Assembly (NCBI RefSeq): GCF_002019695.1
Contig: NZ_KV917376.1
Span: 3,528,120 to 3,592,119, forward strand
Direction of reading: 5' to 3'
DNA length: 64,000 bases
DNA from: Evansella clarkii
Lineage (GTDB): Bacteria; Bacillota; Bacilli; Bacillales; Salisediminibacteriaceae
Shown here: in pieces, positions 17,301 to 26,164 of the stretch
How positions within the stretch are numbered: position 1 is the stretch's first letter
Layout: the number at the start of each line of letters is the position of its first letter
The notes under the pieces: generated by a model
What the model was told of the DNA's origin: nothing
Databases searched by the model: none
Seen by the model: only the letters and a program-made list of their open reading frames with translations
Made by a program: the position numbers and the translations under genes

Positions 17301-18050
17301 TCAGCCGTATTGATTTACTATCCTTAAAAGCCGTTCAGAATTCTCCGTTGAAACATTTTCGGCTAATCTGGCACCAGCAATGACTGGAGCCCAATGCAAA
17401 ATGTTGGTCCTTAATATACCGCTCTTGTCACAATAAAGTTGCAGGTACATATCAGCTAACTCAATGGAAACCTGGGAATATAACAGATAGGTCCGATATA
17501 CATCAGCATGATGGTCTCCTGCACTAGAATCTACCCAATCTATCACTACCACCTGGTTATCTGTCTTAATCAGATTAAATAAATGAAAATCTCCATGACA
17601 AAGCCTGTTTCCGTAAGTAAATGATTCCAGTTTTTTTAACAAAACAGACTTTTGCTTTCCAGTTAATTTTCCGGCATTCTCAATCTGACGGGATAATTTA
17701 TTAAACATTGGTTCGATTGCTTCTCGATCTGGACGAATGCTATGAATTTTCAGTTGCATATCGACCGAAATATTTAAGTAATATTCCGCTTGTTCCTTAT
17801 CTTTTAAAAATAAATCACCTAGTGTTTCTCCCTTAACGTACTCCATTACTATCGCTTGTTTTCCATTTATCTTAGTAACATCTAAAATTCCAGGTACAGG
17901 AAGTCCACACGAATATGCATATTTTTGCTTGTTTGCTTCATTTATGGCTTCCCCAGGAGGCAAAAAGTCGTTAAAAACTTTCACTATTTTGTTGTCGGAA
18001 AGGTAAATTTTTGCAGTATTACCTTTTGCGATTGGATCATCTAAATCCAT
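17301..18050 (-). CDS. Aminoglycoside-phosphotransferase-fold kinase
   Basis: About 249 residues of the APH/choline-kinase fold. An N-lobe contains Gly-Asn-Thr-Ala-Lys-Ile-Tyr and the Val-Lys-Val-Phe lysine. The hinge reads Val-Met-Glu-Tyr-Val-Lys-Gly. The catalytic loop is Cys-His-Gly-Asp-Phe-His-Leu-Phe-Asn (about residues 160-168), followed by the metal-binding Ile-Asp-Trp-Val-Asp. It phosphorylates a small molecule, possibly an antibiotic, sugar or amine. The start is set to the internal ATG preceded by AGGGAGAG; an ATG six codons upstream lacks this. Nothing in the context fixes the substrate. Confidence 0.75.
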   Translation of the reverse strand: MDLDDPIAKGNTAKIYLSDNKIVKVFNDFLPPGEAINEANKQKYAYSCGLPVPGILDVTKINGKQAIVMEYVKGETLGDLFLKDKEQAEYYLNISVDMQLKIHSIRPDREAIEPMFNKLSRQIENAGKLTGKQKSVLLKKLESFTYGNRLCHGDFHLFNLIKTDNQVVVIDWVDSSAGDHHADVYRTYLLYSQVSIELADMYLQLYCDKSGILRTNILHWAPVIAGARLAENVSTENSERLLRIVNQYG

Positions 18051-18154
18051 TGGGCTCTCTCCCTGCATTTTAAATTATTCAGTCTGTATGTTTACATAAA
18101 AATGGTGGTATATCCTAATTGAGACAACATCCATGATAGTTATAACACATTTGT

Positions 18155-18628
18155 TTATGTACTCCTGATAGTAATTTTGCCTTCTTTATTTTCTTCATGA
18201 TTCCATTCAACCTGTATTTCAAATGTGCCGTCTTCAAAGAATAGTGGCAATCTTCTTCTGATAGATTCCTGCATTGGCAGGTTATATGCTTCGTTAATAT
18301 TTACCCATACTGCTTTTCCTTCCGGAGGATTTTCAAGTAGTTCTCCTGAGAAATCTTTTGTAATGTAATTAAAAATCATATATCTATCCTTAGCAACTGG
18401 ATTTACATATTCATAAAGAGCTTTATATTTAAGGTTGCTTACTTCTAATCCTGTTTCTTCTTTAACTTCTCTGATTGCACATTCTGTAATACTTTCTGGA
18501 AAATTCACTTTCCCGCCAGGTGGAATGTATCCCTTGAAATTATCATGCTGTCTATCCAGCAATAATATTTTATCTTTATGTTGAACCATGCATACAGTCC
18601 AAATCTTAAATGTTATATCTTTACTCAT
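18155..18628 (-). CDS. NUDIX hydrolase, 8-oxo-dGTPase-like
   Basis: A 157-residue NUDIX hydrolase. The Nudix box is intact: Gly-Gly-Lys-Val-x5-Ser-x-x-Glu-Cys-Ala-x-Arg-Glu-Val-x-Glu-Glu-Thr-Gly near residues 37-59. The central Tyr-Ile-Pro-Pro-Gly-Gly-Lys resembles the MutT/8-oxo-dGTP diphosphatase subgroup, so nucleotide-pool cleaning is the likeliest job. The ATG is preceded by GGGAGG nine bases upstream; a GTG two codons earlier is possible. It lies 30 bp downstream of the methyltransferase gene and may share its transcript. Confidence 0.85.
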   Translation of the reverse strand: MSKDITFKIWTVCMVQHKDKILLLDRQHDNFKGYIPPGGKVNFPESITECAIREVKEETGLEVSNLKYKALYEYVNPVAKDRYMIFNYITKDFSGELLENPPEGKAVWVNINEAYNLPMQESIRRRLPLFFEDGTFEIQVEWNHEENKEGKITIRST

Positions 18629-18660
18629 ATACACTACCCTCCCTGCCTCTCCTGTTTCAT

Positions 18661-19374
18661 TTACAACTTTTTTGCCATAGCCTTTACTATAAGGAAATGA
18701 GGTCTTGTCATGAGGTAGAAATAAGCCTCTTCTTTAATAACTTTCATCTTTTCCTGAGGTTTGGGTTCAATCAGTTTATCAAGATGGAAAAATTGGGTGG
18801 TTTCATTTATGATGCAGTGCATTGGCCTTCTGTAAAAGCTGACATCTATAGTGATATCAGGTTTTTTCCAGGTTTCTGTTAATAATTGAGTCTTAAAATA
18901 ATCTTTGCAATCAAATCTTGTGAAATCCATAAATGGGTGATGAACCGAGAATAACAACATACCGCCTGCTTTTAAAATGCGGCTGAATTCCTGAAATGTG
19001 GAAGTCCAATCCTTTATATAATGAAGCGTAAGGGAACTTACAATGATATCAAAGGAATCGTCTTCAAACGGAAGTGGTTCCTGAAGGTCGTGACAAAGAA
19101 ATGTTACTTCCGCCCCGTAATGTTGCTGCGCTGCTTCTACCATTTCAGGGCTTAGATCTATACCAGTAACTGTCGCTCCTCGATCCGATAATTGGGAAGA
19201 ATACCATCCGGCTGAACAACCAGCGTCAAGCACCTTTTTCCCATTTAATTGAGAGGGCAAAGCCGCCATCATGGCCGGGCGCTCATAAAAAGCGTTATAT
19301 GGGTTTGCTTCATCAACATTGTTCTTATATGTAGAGGCTAACTTATTATAGATGTCTCTCGTATTTCTACTCAT
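18661..19374 (-). CDS. Class I SAM-dependent methyltransferase
   Basis: A 237-residue methyltransferase of the UbiE/Methyltransf_11 kind. Motif I is Val-Leu-Asp-Ala-Gly-Cys-Ser-Ala-Gly-Trp (residues 45-54), motif II is the Asp in Thr-Gly-Ile-Asp-Leu-Ser (71-76), then Cys-His-Asp-Leu-Gln and Val-Ser-Ser-Leu-Thr-Leu-His-Tyr (motif IV). A Gly-Gly-Met-Leu-Leu-Phe-Ser-Val-His-His motif follows. The substrate is unknown. TGGAGG lies before the ATG. It is the first gene of a likely pair with the NUDIX gene. Confidence 0.88.
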   Translation of the reverse strand: MSRNTRDIYNKLASTYKNNVDEANPYNAFYERPAMMAALPSQLNGKKVLDAGCSAGWYSSQLSDRGATVTGIDLSPEMVEAAQQHYGAEVTFLCHDLQEPLPFEDDSFDIIVSSLTLHYIKDWTSTFQEFSRILKAGGMLLFSVHHPFMDFTRFDCKDYFKTQLLTETWKKPDITIDVSFYRRPMHCIINETTQFFHLDKLIEPKPQEKMKVIKEEAYFYLMTRPHFLIVKAMAKKL

Positions 19375-19529
19375 TTAATTCCTCCATCAGAATCTGGATA
19401 TTAACACTAGTTTTATTAAAAATTGATTTGCTTCCATGATACTTGTCAGTTACTGGACTATATAGCACGCCAGCCTGCAGGATAAAGAAGATTTACAATT
19501 TGTAATGTAACCCTGCAGCCAACAAAAGC

Positions 19530-20117
19530 TTAATCCTCCCAGTAAAAAATTGCGTCCATTATTAAATAATGTTCAGGTTTACGATAGAGTGTTGGTATTT
19601 TCGTTTGAAATGGTAAAGGCTGGTTTAGTTGTTCCCCATCTAATAACTCATAACCAAACTCTTTAAGCAATCGCTCCAGTTGTTCTGCAATACCTTGAAG
19701 ATGTTCACTTAAAACCAACTGATGAGGGTATTCAAGAGAACTATGTACCCCACGTACTACTTCGTTCGTTTCAACACGAATTGTTTGATATCTGTTGTCT
19801 TCCCCCATGATTGTTACAGGTGCATGACGACAAATATTTATAATGATTCCATTTGTCTTAGTCTCTTTAATCCCGTACTTTTCTTTAACAATTGAAACAT
19901 CCTCTTTACGATAGCAAAAAAACTCAACAAAAGAAGCATATCCACTGCCAAAATGATCCCATTCCGCTTCACATACCAGAGCAGGAATACGCTTTATTCT
20001 GTAAAACAAACGTTTGATATGTTCCAAAATCTTTTGTTCATTCTTTGTATCATAAGGATACTTGCTTCCAACAATTTTTCCGTCAATTAATTCTTTTAAT
20101 TGTTCATTAGAAAACAT
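19530..20117 (-). CDS. Hypothetical protein
   Basis: About 195 residues, soluble, mixed alpha/beta, without a motif I recognise. It has an N-terminal helix pair, a central beta-rich part containing Ala-Glu-Trp-Asp-His-Phe-Gly-Ser-Gly-Tyr, and a C-terminal Tyr-Leu-Ile-Met-Asp-Ala-Ile-Phe-Tyr-Trp. The start is the ATG eight bases after GAGGTG, three codons inside the longest frame. It is 25 bp from the small membrane protein upstream on the same strand, so the two may form an operon. No function is proposed. Confidence 0.6.
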   Translation of the reverse strand: MFSNEQLKELIDGKIVGSKYPYDTKNEQKILEHIKRLFYRIKRIPALVCEAEWDHFGSGYASFVEFFCYRKEDVSIVKEKYGIKETKTNGIIINICRHAPVTIMGEDNRYQTIRVETNEVVRGVHSSLEYPHQLVLSEHLQGIAEQLERLLKEFGYELLDGEQLNQPLPFQTKIPTLYRKPEHYLIMDAIFYWED

Positions 20118-20142
20118 AACTGGCACACCTCATTTCCAGAAA

Positions 20143-20439
20143 CTATCTAACCAATACGTCAGCCCTGCTTACCTTATTCCTGCCTCCCTTAGTGAATACA
20201 CCTATCCGTGGTACAAAAGCAAAACTTACTGTAACTACAAAGCTAAAAAAGTATAAATTTTTATACAGCCTTTTTTCTTCTCCAAACAAATAAAACCCTA
20301 TTCCTCCAACCACTAATGAAACGATTAGAGCTGGCACAAAAAAAGCAGGTGCATCGATGTTATACGTCCCTATAGAAAAGAAACCCAGTAATAGAAAAAC
20401 ACCCATTATATACAAAATTTTAAGTTTACCTCTTTCCAT
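20143..20439 (-). CDS. Small membrane protein
   Basis: A 98-residue protein with three hydrophobic segments (about residues 6-22, 29-48, 57-77) and a basic C-terminus ending near Gly-Gly-Arg-Asn-Lys. GGGGAGG precedes the ATG. Just upstream of the soluble hypothetical gene. No family recognised. Confidence 0.6.
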   Translation of the reverse strand: MERGKLKILYIMGVFLLLGFFSIGTYNIDAPAFFVPALIVSLVVGGIGFYLFGEEKRLYKNLYFFSFVVTVSFAFVPRIGVFTKGGRNKVSRADVLVR

Positions 20440-20550
20440 GCTTACCTCCCCTGAATTGTATTTTCCTTAAAACTGCTTTTATACAAAAAGCTGCCGACCA
20501 TAATAGCCATGTTAAAGCATGCCCTATCATTCATTTGAAACCCCTGACAT

Positions 20551-20838
20551 TTATATAAAAGCAAACATTATATATACACAAACTATTATTGGGAAATTAA
20601 TAAAAAGCCAATTTAACCATTGTAAAAATCTCACTAAGGAACCATGGTTTTGTCTGCCAAATTTTCTAATGTAGAAGAATGAAATTAAAGCAAGAATAGG
20701 TGTTAGAAATCCTAAAATTCCGTAATTTGGCTCTGTGGCGTCTACTAATTCTGCAATCAAGAAAGTAATGAGGACGAGGTTAGAAAAAAACAATACAAAT
20801 GGAATCCATAATTTAAATTCTTTTGATTTGTCAGCCAA
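20551..20838 (-). CDS. Small membrane protein
   Basis: A 95-residue protein with three hydrophobic segments: about residues 11-28, 36-52 and 70-94. The loops are short and basic. The start codon is TTG, seven bases after a strong GGAGGG. No family recognised. It is oriented like its neighbours, about 110 bp upstream of the previous membrane protein gene. Confidence 0.6.
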   Translation of the reverse strand: MADKSKEFKLWIPFVLFFSNLVLITFLIAELVDATEPNYGILGFLTPILALISFFYIRKFGRQNHGSLVRFLQWLNWLFINFPIIVCVYIMFAFI

Positions 20839-20989
20839 AAAAACCCTCCTCGTTCATTGAAAATTAGGACTTCCATTACTATTTTAATTTTAACATTTAT
20901 TTCCTTTTATGAGGTCAAAAAAGAACGATCTTTATTAAAGAATCGCTTGCCATCAGAGTAAGTACATCTGTTCACAATATAATTTCCTG

Positions 20990-21541
20990 CTACTTCGTAA
21001 AAAGTGCCATTGAGATGAGATCATAATATTTATTCGCTTCAACTTTTATTGCTTTTACTTTCCGGCCTTCTTCAACAAAGCCAAATTTTTTGTATAAAGA
21101 GATTGCCTCTGTATTTTCGGCAAACACTTCAAGACATACTTTTTCAATAACATGGTTTTCTTTTGCCCAGGCTAACAATACTGTTAGCATTGCTTTTCCA
21201 ATCCCTTGTTTTCTGTATTTATCTGTAACACTCATTCCAAATGAACCTTGATGTTGTATTCGCTCTTTATGGCCATTATGGAAGTCTAAAAATCCAATAA
21301 TATTACTCTGATATTCTGCTATTATTGCTAGCTTCCCTTCACCATCATACGTCTGTTTTAAAAATTGTTTCTCCTGTTCACAGGTTATGTTGAATTCAGC
21401 TTCTGTTGTAAGTAAATAAGGTGCTTCGCTAATGATTTTTCGACTATAGCTCAAAACCTTCTCAGCATCTTCGGGTAATGCTGTTCTTATAGTAAAAGAA
21501 TCGCCGCTTTTTTTGATAAAGGACCTGGGTTCAATGAATCC
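20990..21541 (-). CDS. GNAT N-acetyltransferase
   Basis: About 183 residues with an intact GNAT core: beta4 Gly-Ser-Phe-Gly-Met-Ser-Val, then Tyr-Arg-Lys-Gln-Gly-Ile-Gly-Lys-Ala-Met (acetyl-CoA pyrophosphate loop, about residues 110-120), and a C-terminal Asn-Thr-Glu-Ala-Ile-Ser-Leu-Tyr-Lys-Lys-Phe-Gly-Phe. It resembles the RimI/Pat-like amine acetyltransferases; substrate unknown. Start set at the ATG after GGGGAGG, 11 codons inside the longest frame. Confidence 0.8.
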   Translation of the reverse strand, partial: GFIEPRSFIKKSGDSFTIRTALPEDAEKVLSYSRKIISEAPYLLTTEAEFNITCEQEKQFLKQTYDGEGKLAIIAEYQSNIIGFLDFHNGHKERIQHQGSFGMSVTDKYRKQGIGKAMLTVLLAWAKENHVIEKVCLEVFAENTEAISLYKKFGFVEEGRKVKAIKVEANKYYDLISMALFTK

Positions 21542-21579
21542 CATAAAAATCCAACCTCCCCTTTTGTGAAACAAGAAAA

Positions 21580-21606
21580 GCGACGGCTTCCTCGGCTATC
21601 GCTTCC
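21580..21606 (-). terminator. Terminator after the MBL-fold gene
   Basis: AAGCGA (21585-21590) and TCGCTT (about 21599-21604) flank a loop with a smaller inner stem. On the minus strand the hairpin ends in TTTTCTTG. Confidence 0.55.
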
Positions 21607-21661
21607 CCGCTTCAATAAATAAGTACGGTAAATTGTTGTTACCAACTAATCTGTACGTGCC

Positions 21662-22444
21662 TTAAAACTGTACACTAAAACCGTTGAATTTATGTATTCC
21701 TGTACCGAACTTAGTAAGCTGGTGTTCCCTCAAATACTTCACTGCAATTTTTACTTCTTCTAAAATACCCGGTTCAAGCCCTAAAGTATTATGCGAACCA
21801 TAAACCATTGAAACATTAGGAATATCAGAAATTTTTTCCAATGAATTTACTAAGTCCACAGGGTTTGTTGAAGGGTAAAATGCATACACAGGTGTTTCAT
21901 CGTATAGTAAATCACCTGTAAACAAGTATCCGTTTGTTGCATCAAAAACGGATATATGTCCAGGAGAATGTCCAGGGGTGTGATAGATTACTAATGTCCT
22001 GTTCCCCAGATCAAAGTTATCCCCATCACTTAATAAACCTGTCGGTTCCCCTTGAAATGGCTGATATGTATCGGGATTAAATGTTTTTGGAACAGGTAAT
22101 GTTATATCTCGGCTAATATCTTTTCTGATTTGTTCAATGGATAAGCCTTTAATTCCGTTAACTAACCAATCTTTATCCCCTTCATGAACATATATTTTTT
22201 CAAACTCTCCGTGACTCCCTATATGATCTGTGTGTACATGCGTGGTAATTACTTCAATCGGTAAGTCAGTCAATTGGTCTGTGATTCTTTTTATATTGTC
22301 AATTCCAAGTCCTGTATCAATTAATACTGCTTTGTTTTTACCCAATAATAAAAATGAATGCACCTTTTCCCAATGTCCATATTCACTAATTGCATATGTA
22401 TCAGCATCAATTTTTTGCACTGTAAACCATAAGTCTTTAATCAT
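21662..22444 (-). CDS. MBL-fold metallo-hydrolase
   Basis: A 260-residue metallo-beta-lactamase-fold hydrolase. The zinc-binding set is visible: Thr-His-Val-His-Thr-Asp-His-Ile-Gly (residues 67-75), a His in Tyr-His-Thr-Pro-Gly-His-Ser-Pro-Gly-His, an Asp in Phe-Thr-Gly-Asp-Leu, and a C-terminal His in Gly-Ser-His-Asn. The motif matches glyoxalase II-like or lactonase-like subfamilies rather than true beta-lactamases. Cytoplasmic. TGGAGG precedes the ATG. A hairpin terminator lies downstream. Confidence 0.88.
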   Translation of the reverse strand: MIKDLWFTVQKIDADTYAISEYGHWEKVHSFLLLGKNKAVLIDTGLGIDNIKRITDQLTDLPIEVITTHVHTDHIGSHGEFEKIYVHEGDKDWLVNGIKGLSIEQIRKDISRDITLPVPKTFNPDTYQPFQGEPTGLLSDGDNFDLGNRTLVIYHTPGHSPGHISVFDATNGYLFTGDLLYDETPVYAFYPSTNPVDLVNSLEKISDIPNVSMVYGSHNTLGLEPGILEEVKIAVKYLREHQLTKFGTGIHKFNGFSVQF

Positions 22445-22557
22445 CCGACTACCTCCAAAATTAATTGTTCCTTTATTAATCCTTCAACAACCAAGCAGCA
22501 ACTGCTAATACGACAATTCCCTTGCCTCATAAATCACGTTAACTTAAGAGAATACCA

Positions 22558-23112
22558 TCACAAATGATTATTACTTTTTATATAATCCTCTTTTAAAATG
22601 CCCATGTTAATTATGTCATGCCATTGACCATGTCTGTATAAACTCTCCCGAATTACTCCTTCTTTAACAAATCCAAGTTTAGTGTATATATGTACTGCTT
22701 TCTCATTAAGCGAAAAAACTCTGAGGGATAAACGGTGCAGATTCAACTCTAAGAAGGCATAATCTATTAATAACTTAAATGCTTCAGTACCATAGCCTTT
22801 TCCCCAGTATTCTTTCTCGCCAATATCAATAATACACTCAGCATTTCTGTTTTTAGTATCGATATTTATGAGGGAAGTGACACCTATTGGCACTTTTTCC
22901 TCTTTTAATTCGATTATATAGCTTCTAGAAGAACTCGCATTTAATATGACGTTTGTAACAAAGTTCCTTGTCTCATCCAGAGAATAGACATCCAGTACTG
23001 GGCTTGTAGTTTCCATAACCTCCAGATCATTTCTCCACTGATGATACTTTTCAATATCTTCGTTTTCCATTTTTCGTAATCTGATATTTTTTGAATTTAA
23101 CAAATCAATCAT
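22558..23112 (-). CDS. RimJ/RimL-type GNAT acetyltransferase
   Basis: A 184-residue acetyltransferase of the Acetyltransf_3 (RimJ/RimL) group. It starts Ile-Arg-Leu-Arg-Lys-Met-Glu-Asn-Glu-Asp, has Gly-Glu-Lys-Glu-Tyr-Trp-Gly-Lys-Gly-Tyr-Gly-Thr-Glu-Ala (acetyl-CoA loop) and ends with Asn-Glu-Lys-Ala-x-x-x-Tyr-x-Lys-Leu-Gly-Phe-x-x-Glu-Gly. Substrate unknown; protein N-termini or small amines are usual. The ATG lies directly behind GAGG; a TTG three codons in has better spacing. Confidence 0.82.
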   Translation of the reverse strand: MIDLLNSKNIRLRKMENEDIEKYHQWRNDLEVMETTSPVLDVYSLDETRNFVTNVILNASSSRSYIIELKEEKVPIGVTSLINIDTKNRNAECIIDIGEKEYWGKGYGTEAFKLLIDYAFLELNLHRLSLRVFSLNEKAVHIYTKLGFVKEGVIRESLYRHGQWHDIINMGILKEDYIKSNNHL

Positions 23113-23281
23113 CCTCTATAATTTTTCGGAAATATGTATCTCCGACTATTAGGTTACACTCCAAATTAGCGATATTAACTAGTAGATAGGTCTGTAAGAA
23201 TTAAGTGCCAACTTTATGAAATTAATTAAATTCTTATGTGATTTTCGTTAATTACATTTATCTGAGCTTTAAGGAATGAAA

Positions 23282-23860
23282 TTAATGTAAGTTTATTTCT
23301 TTAATCTTCCACTCATCCTCTTTCACCATAACAAATTCATAAACTTCATTAACTTCTTCAGATGTATTGTAGGTAAGCTGTAAATTATCTTTTTTAATGG
23401 TGTATTCTTTGAGGTCAAGAACAAGATCAGGTATCCAATTGAATTTCTGGGGACCAAAAACAAAAGCACAAGGACAATCTTCTGCATTTTTCCGAATAAC
23501 TTGTACTGGATGAAGGATTGACTCACTTGCTTCTTCAAAGGTTTCTGCCTGTTTATAAGATTCGACTGTTTCTATCGCTGTGGTGAAATCATAATGTTTA
23601 CTCTCTTTTAATGCTTCTACCTCTCCCTCTAATTGGGATAATACTTCTGTTAATTGCTGCTTTTCGCTTTTTAATTCCTCAACTTTATTATCGGATGCTT
23701 CTATACTTTCTTCTAAATGAGAGATTTCAGTGAGCAAATTTTCGTTTTCATTTTCCAGGTTGTTCAATTCAACAGCTTCTGCATCAAGCTCTCTAAAAGC
23801 AATAAGCGTTACAGCAATCAGCAGAATTATAATACCAAAACTGATATAATTTCGTTTCAT
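23282..23860 (-). CDS. Membrane-anchored coiled-coil protein, NTF2-like tail
   Basis: A 192-residue protein. Residues 4-22 are a membrane anchor or uncleaved signal, 28-88 a Glu/Leu-rich coiled coil, and 90-192 a compact domain ending Glu-Phe-Val-Met-Val-Lys-Glu-Asp-Glu-Trp-Lys-Ile-Lys-Glu-Ile, which looks like the last strands of an NTF2-like or DUF4829-like fold. It should sit outside the membrane. The same plan is repeated at 33215-33754, so the two are paralogs. Function unknown. GGAGGAG precedes the ATG. Confidence 0.7.
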   Translation of the reverse strand: MKRNYISFGIIILLIAVTLIAFRELDAEAVELNNLENENENLLTEISHLEESIEASDNKVEELKSEKQQLTEVLSQLEGEVEALKESKHYDFTTAIETVESYKQAETFEEASESILHPVQVIRKNAEDCPCAFVFGPQKFNWIPDLVLDLKEYTIKKDNLQLTYNTSEEVNEVYEFVMVKEDEWKIKEINLH

Positions 23861-23923
23861 TTAATCTCCTCCTTCAATAATGCCAGTGACAGATCTTTTG
23901 CTAATACTCTCTGGATTGGAATA

Positions 23924-24049
23924 TTATTTATCTTCTTTGTTTAACTTCTCAAGTAGTTCAATAATTCTCTTATTTTGCTTTGAATGTTCTTTAAGATACC
24001 CAATAACTGTACCAATGCCTATAAGAATAAGTAATAAAAATATCCACAT
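23924..24049 (-). CDS. 41-residue membrane protein
   Basis: A 41-codon frame with a good ribosome binding site (GAGGGAGAG, six bases from ATG). The first 20 residues are one hydrophobic helix starting Met-Trp-Ile-Phe-Leu-Leu. The rest is charged and helical with Lys/Glu and ends Asn-Lys-Glu-Asp-Lys. Single-pass small protein; function unknown. It is placed 63 bp upstream of the coiled-coil protein gene on the same strand, so they may be co-transcribed. Confidence 0.6.
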   Translation of the reverse strand: MWIFLLLILIGIGTVIGYLKEHSKQNKRIIELLEKLNKEDK

Positions 24050-24153
24050 ATTGACTCTCCCTCTTTCGCATATAGTTACACGATTTATAAAGTATTACCT
24101 CTGCGATAATATAACGGTTCAGAAGTGAATAATTCATAGACTAAACTCTGGCG

Positions 24154-25188
24154 TTATTGAATTGTATTTGTCTTTATAGAACATTTATACACAGTGTCTC
24201 CAAATGAGCGAATGTCGTTAAGATAATCGTAACCTTCAGGTGAACCATAACGGTTGAACATTCTTACTGCTACCAGATTTTCCTCTGGGATGACTAGCAG
24301 AGCAACATTTGTATAACCGAGTAATTGATAGGATCCCTTTGGCACTGTATCTCCAATTTGGCTAAAGTCATAGTTCTTTTCTTTTACAAACCATAAAAAC
24401 CCGTTTTTGTGCATAGGAAGTTTCGGATTTGGAGTCTGGATGGAAGTTGCCATTTGAATAATATCTCTGGGAATAAGCTGTTTTCCTCCCCATCTCCCTT
24501 CTGTTAAATGAAGGTAGCCAAATAATGCGAGGTCTTGTGCAGACACATACATATTCATTCCAGAGCCATCGGTTATATCGGTTTCCGTCCAGAATAAGTT
24601 GTCTGGATCCCTAATAGTTTCTGCAATTTTTGCATGAGGCTGACTCATCTTAAGCCATTCTGTTGATTGGAAGCCGCATGGCTCAATAACCTGCTCTCTT
24701 ACAATATCAGCAACGGAACGTCCCGTAGTTTTTCTGATAATCGCTGCCAGCAACTCAATGCTTGGCCCTCTGTATGCCCATGATTCCCCCGGTTTATATT
24801 CACTTATTAAATCCCCATTTACTATTCTTAATCCATGTGTATGGGTTAGTAAGTGACGAATAGTCACACCTTCATATGCGGATAAACTAGAATCTTTCAC
24901 AAACCTTCGAATAGGATCATCAATAGAAAAATAACCATTATATATAGCATAAGCAGCTGCAAAACCAATATAAGCCTTTCTTACAGAGGCAATATGGAAT
25001 TGAGTGTCTGCTTTCACGTCTCTGGCAAGTGCAACACTCGACTGTTTACCAAAATAAGATTCTGTGACGATTTTGTCGTTATGGATGATAAATAAAGCTG
25101 AACCACTTGAACCTAATTTTTCAGCACTATCTTTTACATGATTATGTACTTCATCAAACCTGTTTGTATGATTATCTCTTAAAAGCAA
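24154..25188 (-). CDS. Serine hydrolase, beta-lactamase/PBP4*-like
   Basis: A 344-residue member of the class C beta-lactamase/esterase family. The active-site Ser-x-x-Lys is Ser-Val-Arg-Lys near residue 68; a Tyr-x-Asn-type motif (Tyr-Arg-Gly) lies near 138; His-Leu-Leu-Thr-His-Thr-His-Gly is the family marker. No signal peptide is visible, so it is probably cytoplasmic and more likely an esterase or peptidase than a resistance enzyme. The start is TTG after GGAAGTGGA. It is followed by the small membrane protein gene. Confidence 0.82.
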   Translation of the reverse strand: MLLRDNHTNRFDEVHNHVKDSAEKLGSSGSALFIIHNDKIVTESYFGKQSSVALARDVKADTQFHIASVRKAYIGFAAAYAIYNGYFSIDDPIRRFVKDSSLSAYEGVTIRHLLTHTHGLRIVNGDLISEYKPGESWAYRGPSIELLAAIIRKTTGRSVADIVREQVIEPCGFQSTEWLKMSQPHAKIAETIRDPDNLFWTETDITDGSGMNMYVSAQDLALFGYLHLTEGRWGGKQLIPRDIIQMATSIQTPNPKLPMHKNGFLWFVKEKNYDFSQIGDTVPKGSYQLLGYTNVALLVIPEENLVAVRMFNRYGSPEGYDYLNDIRSFGDTVYKCSIKTNTIQ

Positions 25189-25261
25189 TTAATCCACTTC
25201 CCTAAAAATATTTCGTATTGCCATGAGGAACTAATGCAGCTGCTTCAACTTGAACCTCGCT

Positions 25262-25352
25262 TTTCGTTCATTGCTTCTGCATTTCGTTCATTGAATTCCG
25301 GTTTTCGTTCATTAAAGTCCTTTTTTCGTTTATTGACTCTGCATTCCTTGAT
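25262..25352. repeat. 20-21-bp-period short repeat array
   Basis: In the 400-bp gap 25189-25589 the word TTTCGTTCATT recurs with CGTTCA at 25265, 25285 and 25306, CGTTTA at 25327 and a decayed CCTTGA at about 25346. The spacing is 20-21 bp. Unit layout (TTTTCG, six bases, ATTGA, pyrimidine-rich tail) parallels the array at 4.35 kb. The rest of the gap shows no gene or clear signal. Confidence 0.6.
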
Positions 25353-25589
25353 GCAACCCCCCTCTTCCGTTACCACTTACTCTTTATTTTCATATGAGCG
25401 AGTACTTATATTATTGAAACTCACCTGTATTTTAACAATATTCTGTTTTCTCTAAACAGCATTCTTTTACACGATGGTTAACTATTCTTTAGCTAACTCC
25501 AGTTAATGCAACTATCTCTGATTGAGCAGCATATATACAGCCTTTTCACCATGTTAGCCAGCAACAAAAGGCACTTCTTTAAATAAGTT

Positions 25590-26021
25590 TTAAAATTCTA
25601 TGTAAAAAGGATGGGTATCTTCATCCAGACAGTATTCAATTCGTTGTCTGAAATTCTTCCAATTTACCATCTCTAACCCTTGCTCAATAGGGAAGAACTC
25701 TACTTCCAAACTCTCTGGAGAAGTCGTTAATGTACCCCCAATCGGCTTGGCCAGGAACAAGGTATTGCATATGGAATCCTTTACATTCTGGAACACTCCA
25801 CAAAATTTCGATACCTCCACATCGATCCCTGTTTCTTCTTTAGTTTCCCTTATTGCAGCTTCTTTCAAAGACTCTCCTTCTTCCACTTGTCCGCCAGGCA
25901 TTTCCCAGCCTCTTCTCGGTCCCTTGATTAGTAGTATTTCGCCCTTTTCATTGATTACAATAGTCGCTGCTGAAACAATATGTTTTGGCGGGGAGTATAT
26001 AGTTTGTGGTTTCTGTTCCAT
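25590..26021 (-). CDS. NUDIX hydrolase
   Basis: A 143-residue NUDIX enzyme. The box Gly-Gly-Gln-Val-Glu-Glu-Gly-Glu-Ser-x6-Arg-Glu-x-Lys-Glu-Glu-Thr-Gly is complete near residues 42-64. It is preceded by Arg-Arg-Gly-Trp-Glu-Met-Pro, the usual substrate-side strand of ADP-ribose or nucleotide hydrolases. Substrate not determinable. GGAGG lies seven bases before the ATG. It is a single gene. Confidence 0.87.
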   Translation of the reverse strand: MEQKPQTIYSPPKHIVSAATIVINEKGEILLIKGPRRGWEMPGGQVEEGESLKEAAIRETKEETGIDVEVSKFCGVFQNVKDSICNTLFLAKPIGGTLTTSPESLEVEFFPIEQGLEMVNWKNFRQRIEYCLDEDTHPFYIEF

Positions 26022-26164
26022 TTGACCTCCATAATTTACTACGGGTGTAGTTTTTTTTAACTAATATTAGACGGTACCTAATTTTAGTTTAGCATAAATT
26101 TCCAGCAGTTATGGGCAAAAAAAGCTGCAAAACTGAAATATGCTGTTTTTATCCGTAATTAGAA

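Noticed and set aside
13745..18050. Acquired antibiotic-resistance island
   Set aside because: The AAC(6')-like and APH-like genes lie apart, with no integron, transposon or base-composition shift; chromosomal homologs are the simpler reading.
21575..21661. T-box leader
   Set aside because: There is a hairpin but no TGGNACCGCG-type T-box sequence; it fits a terminator of the preceding gene.
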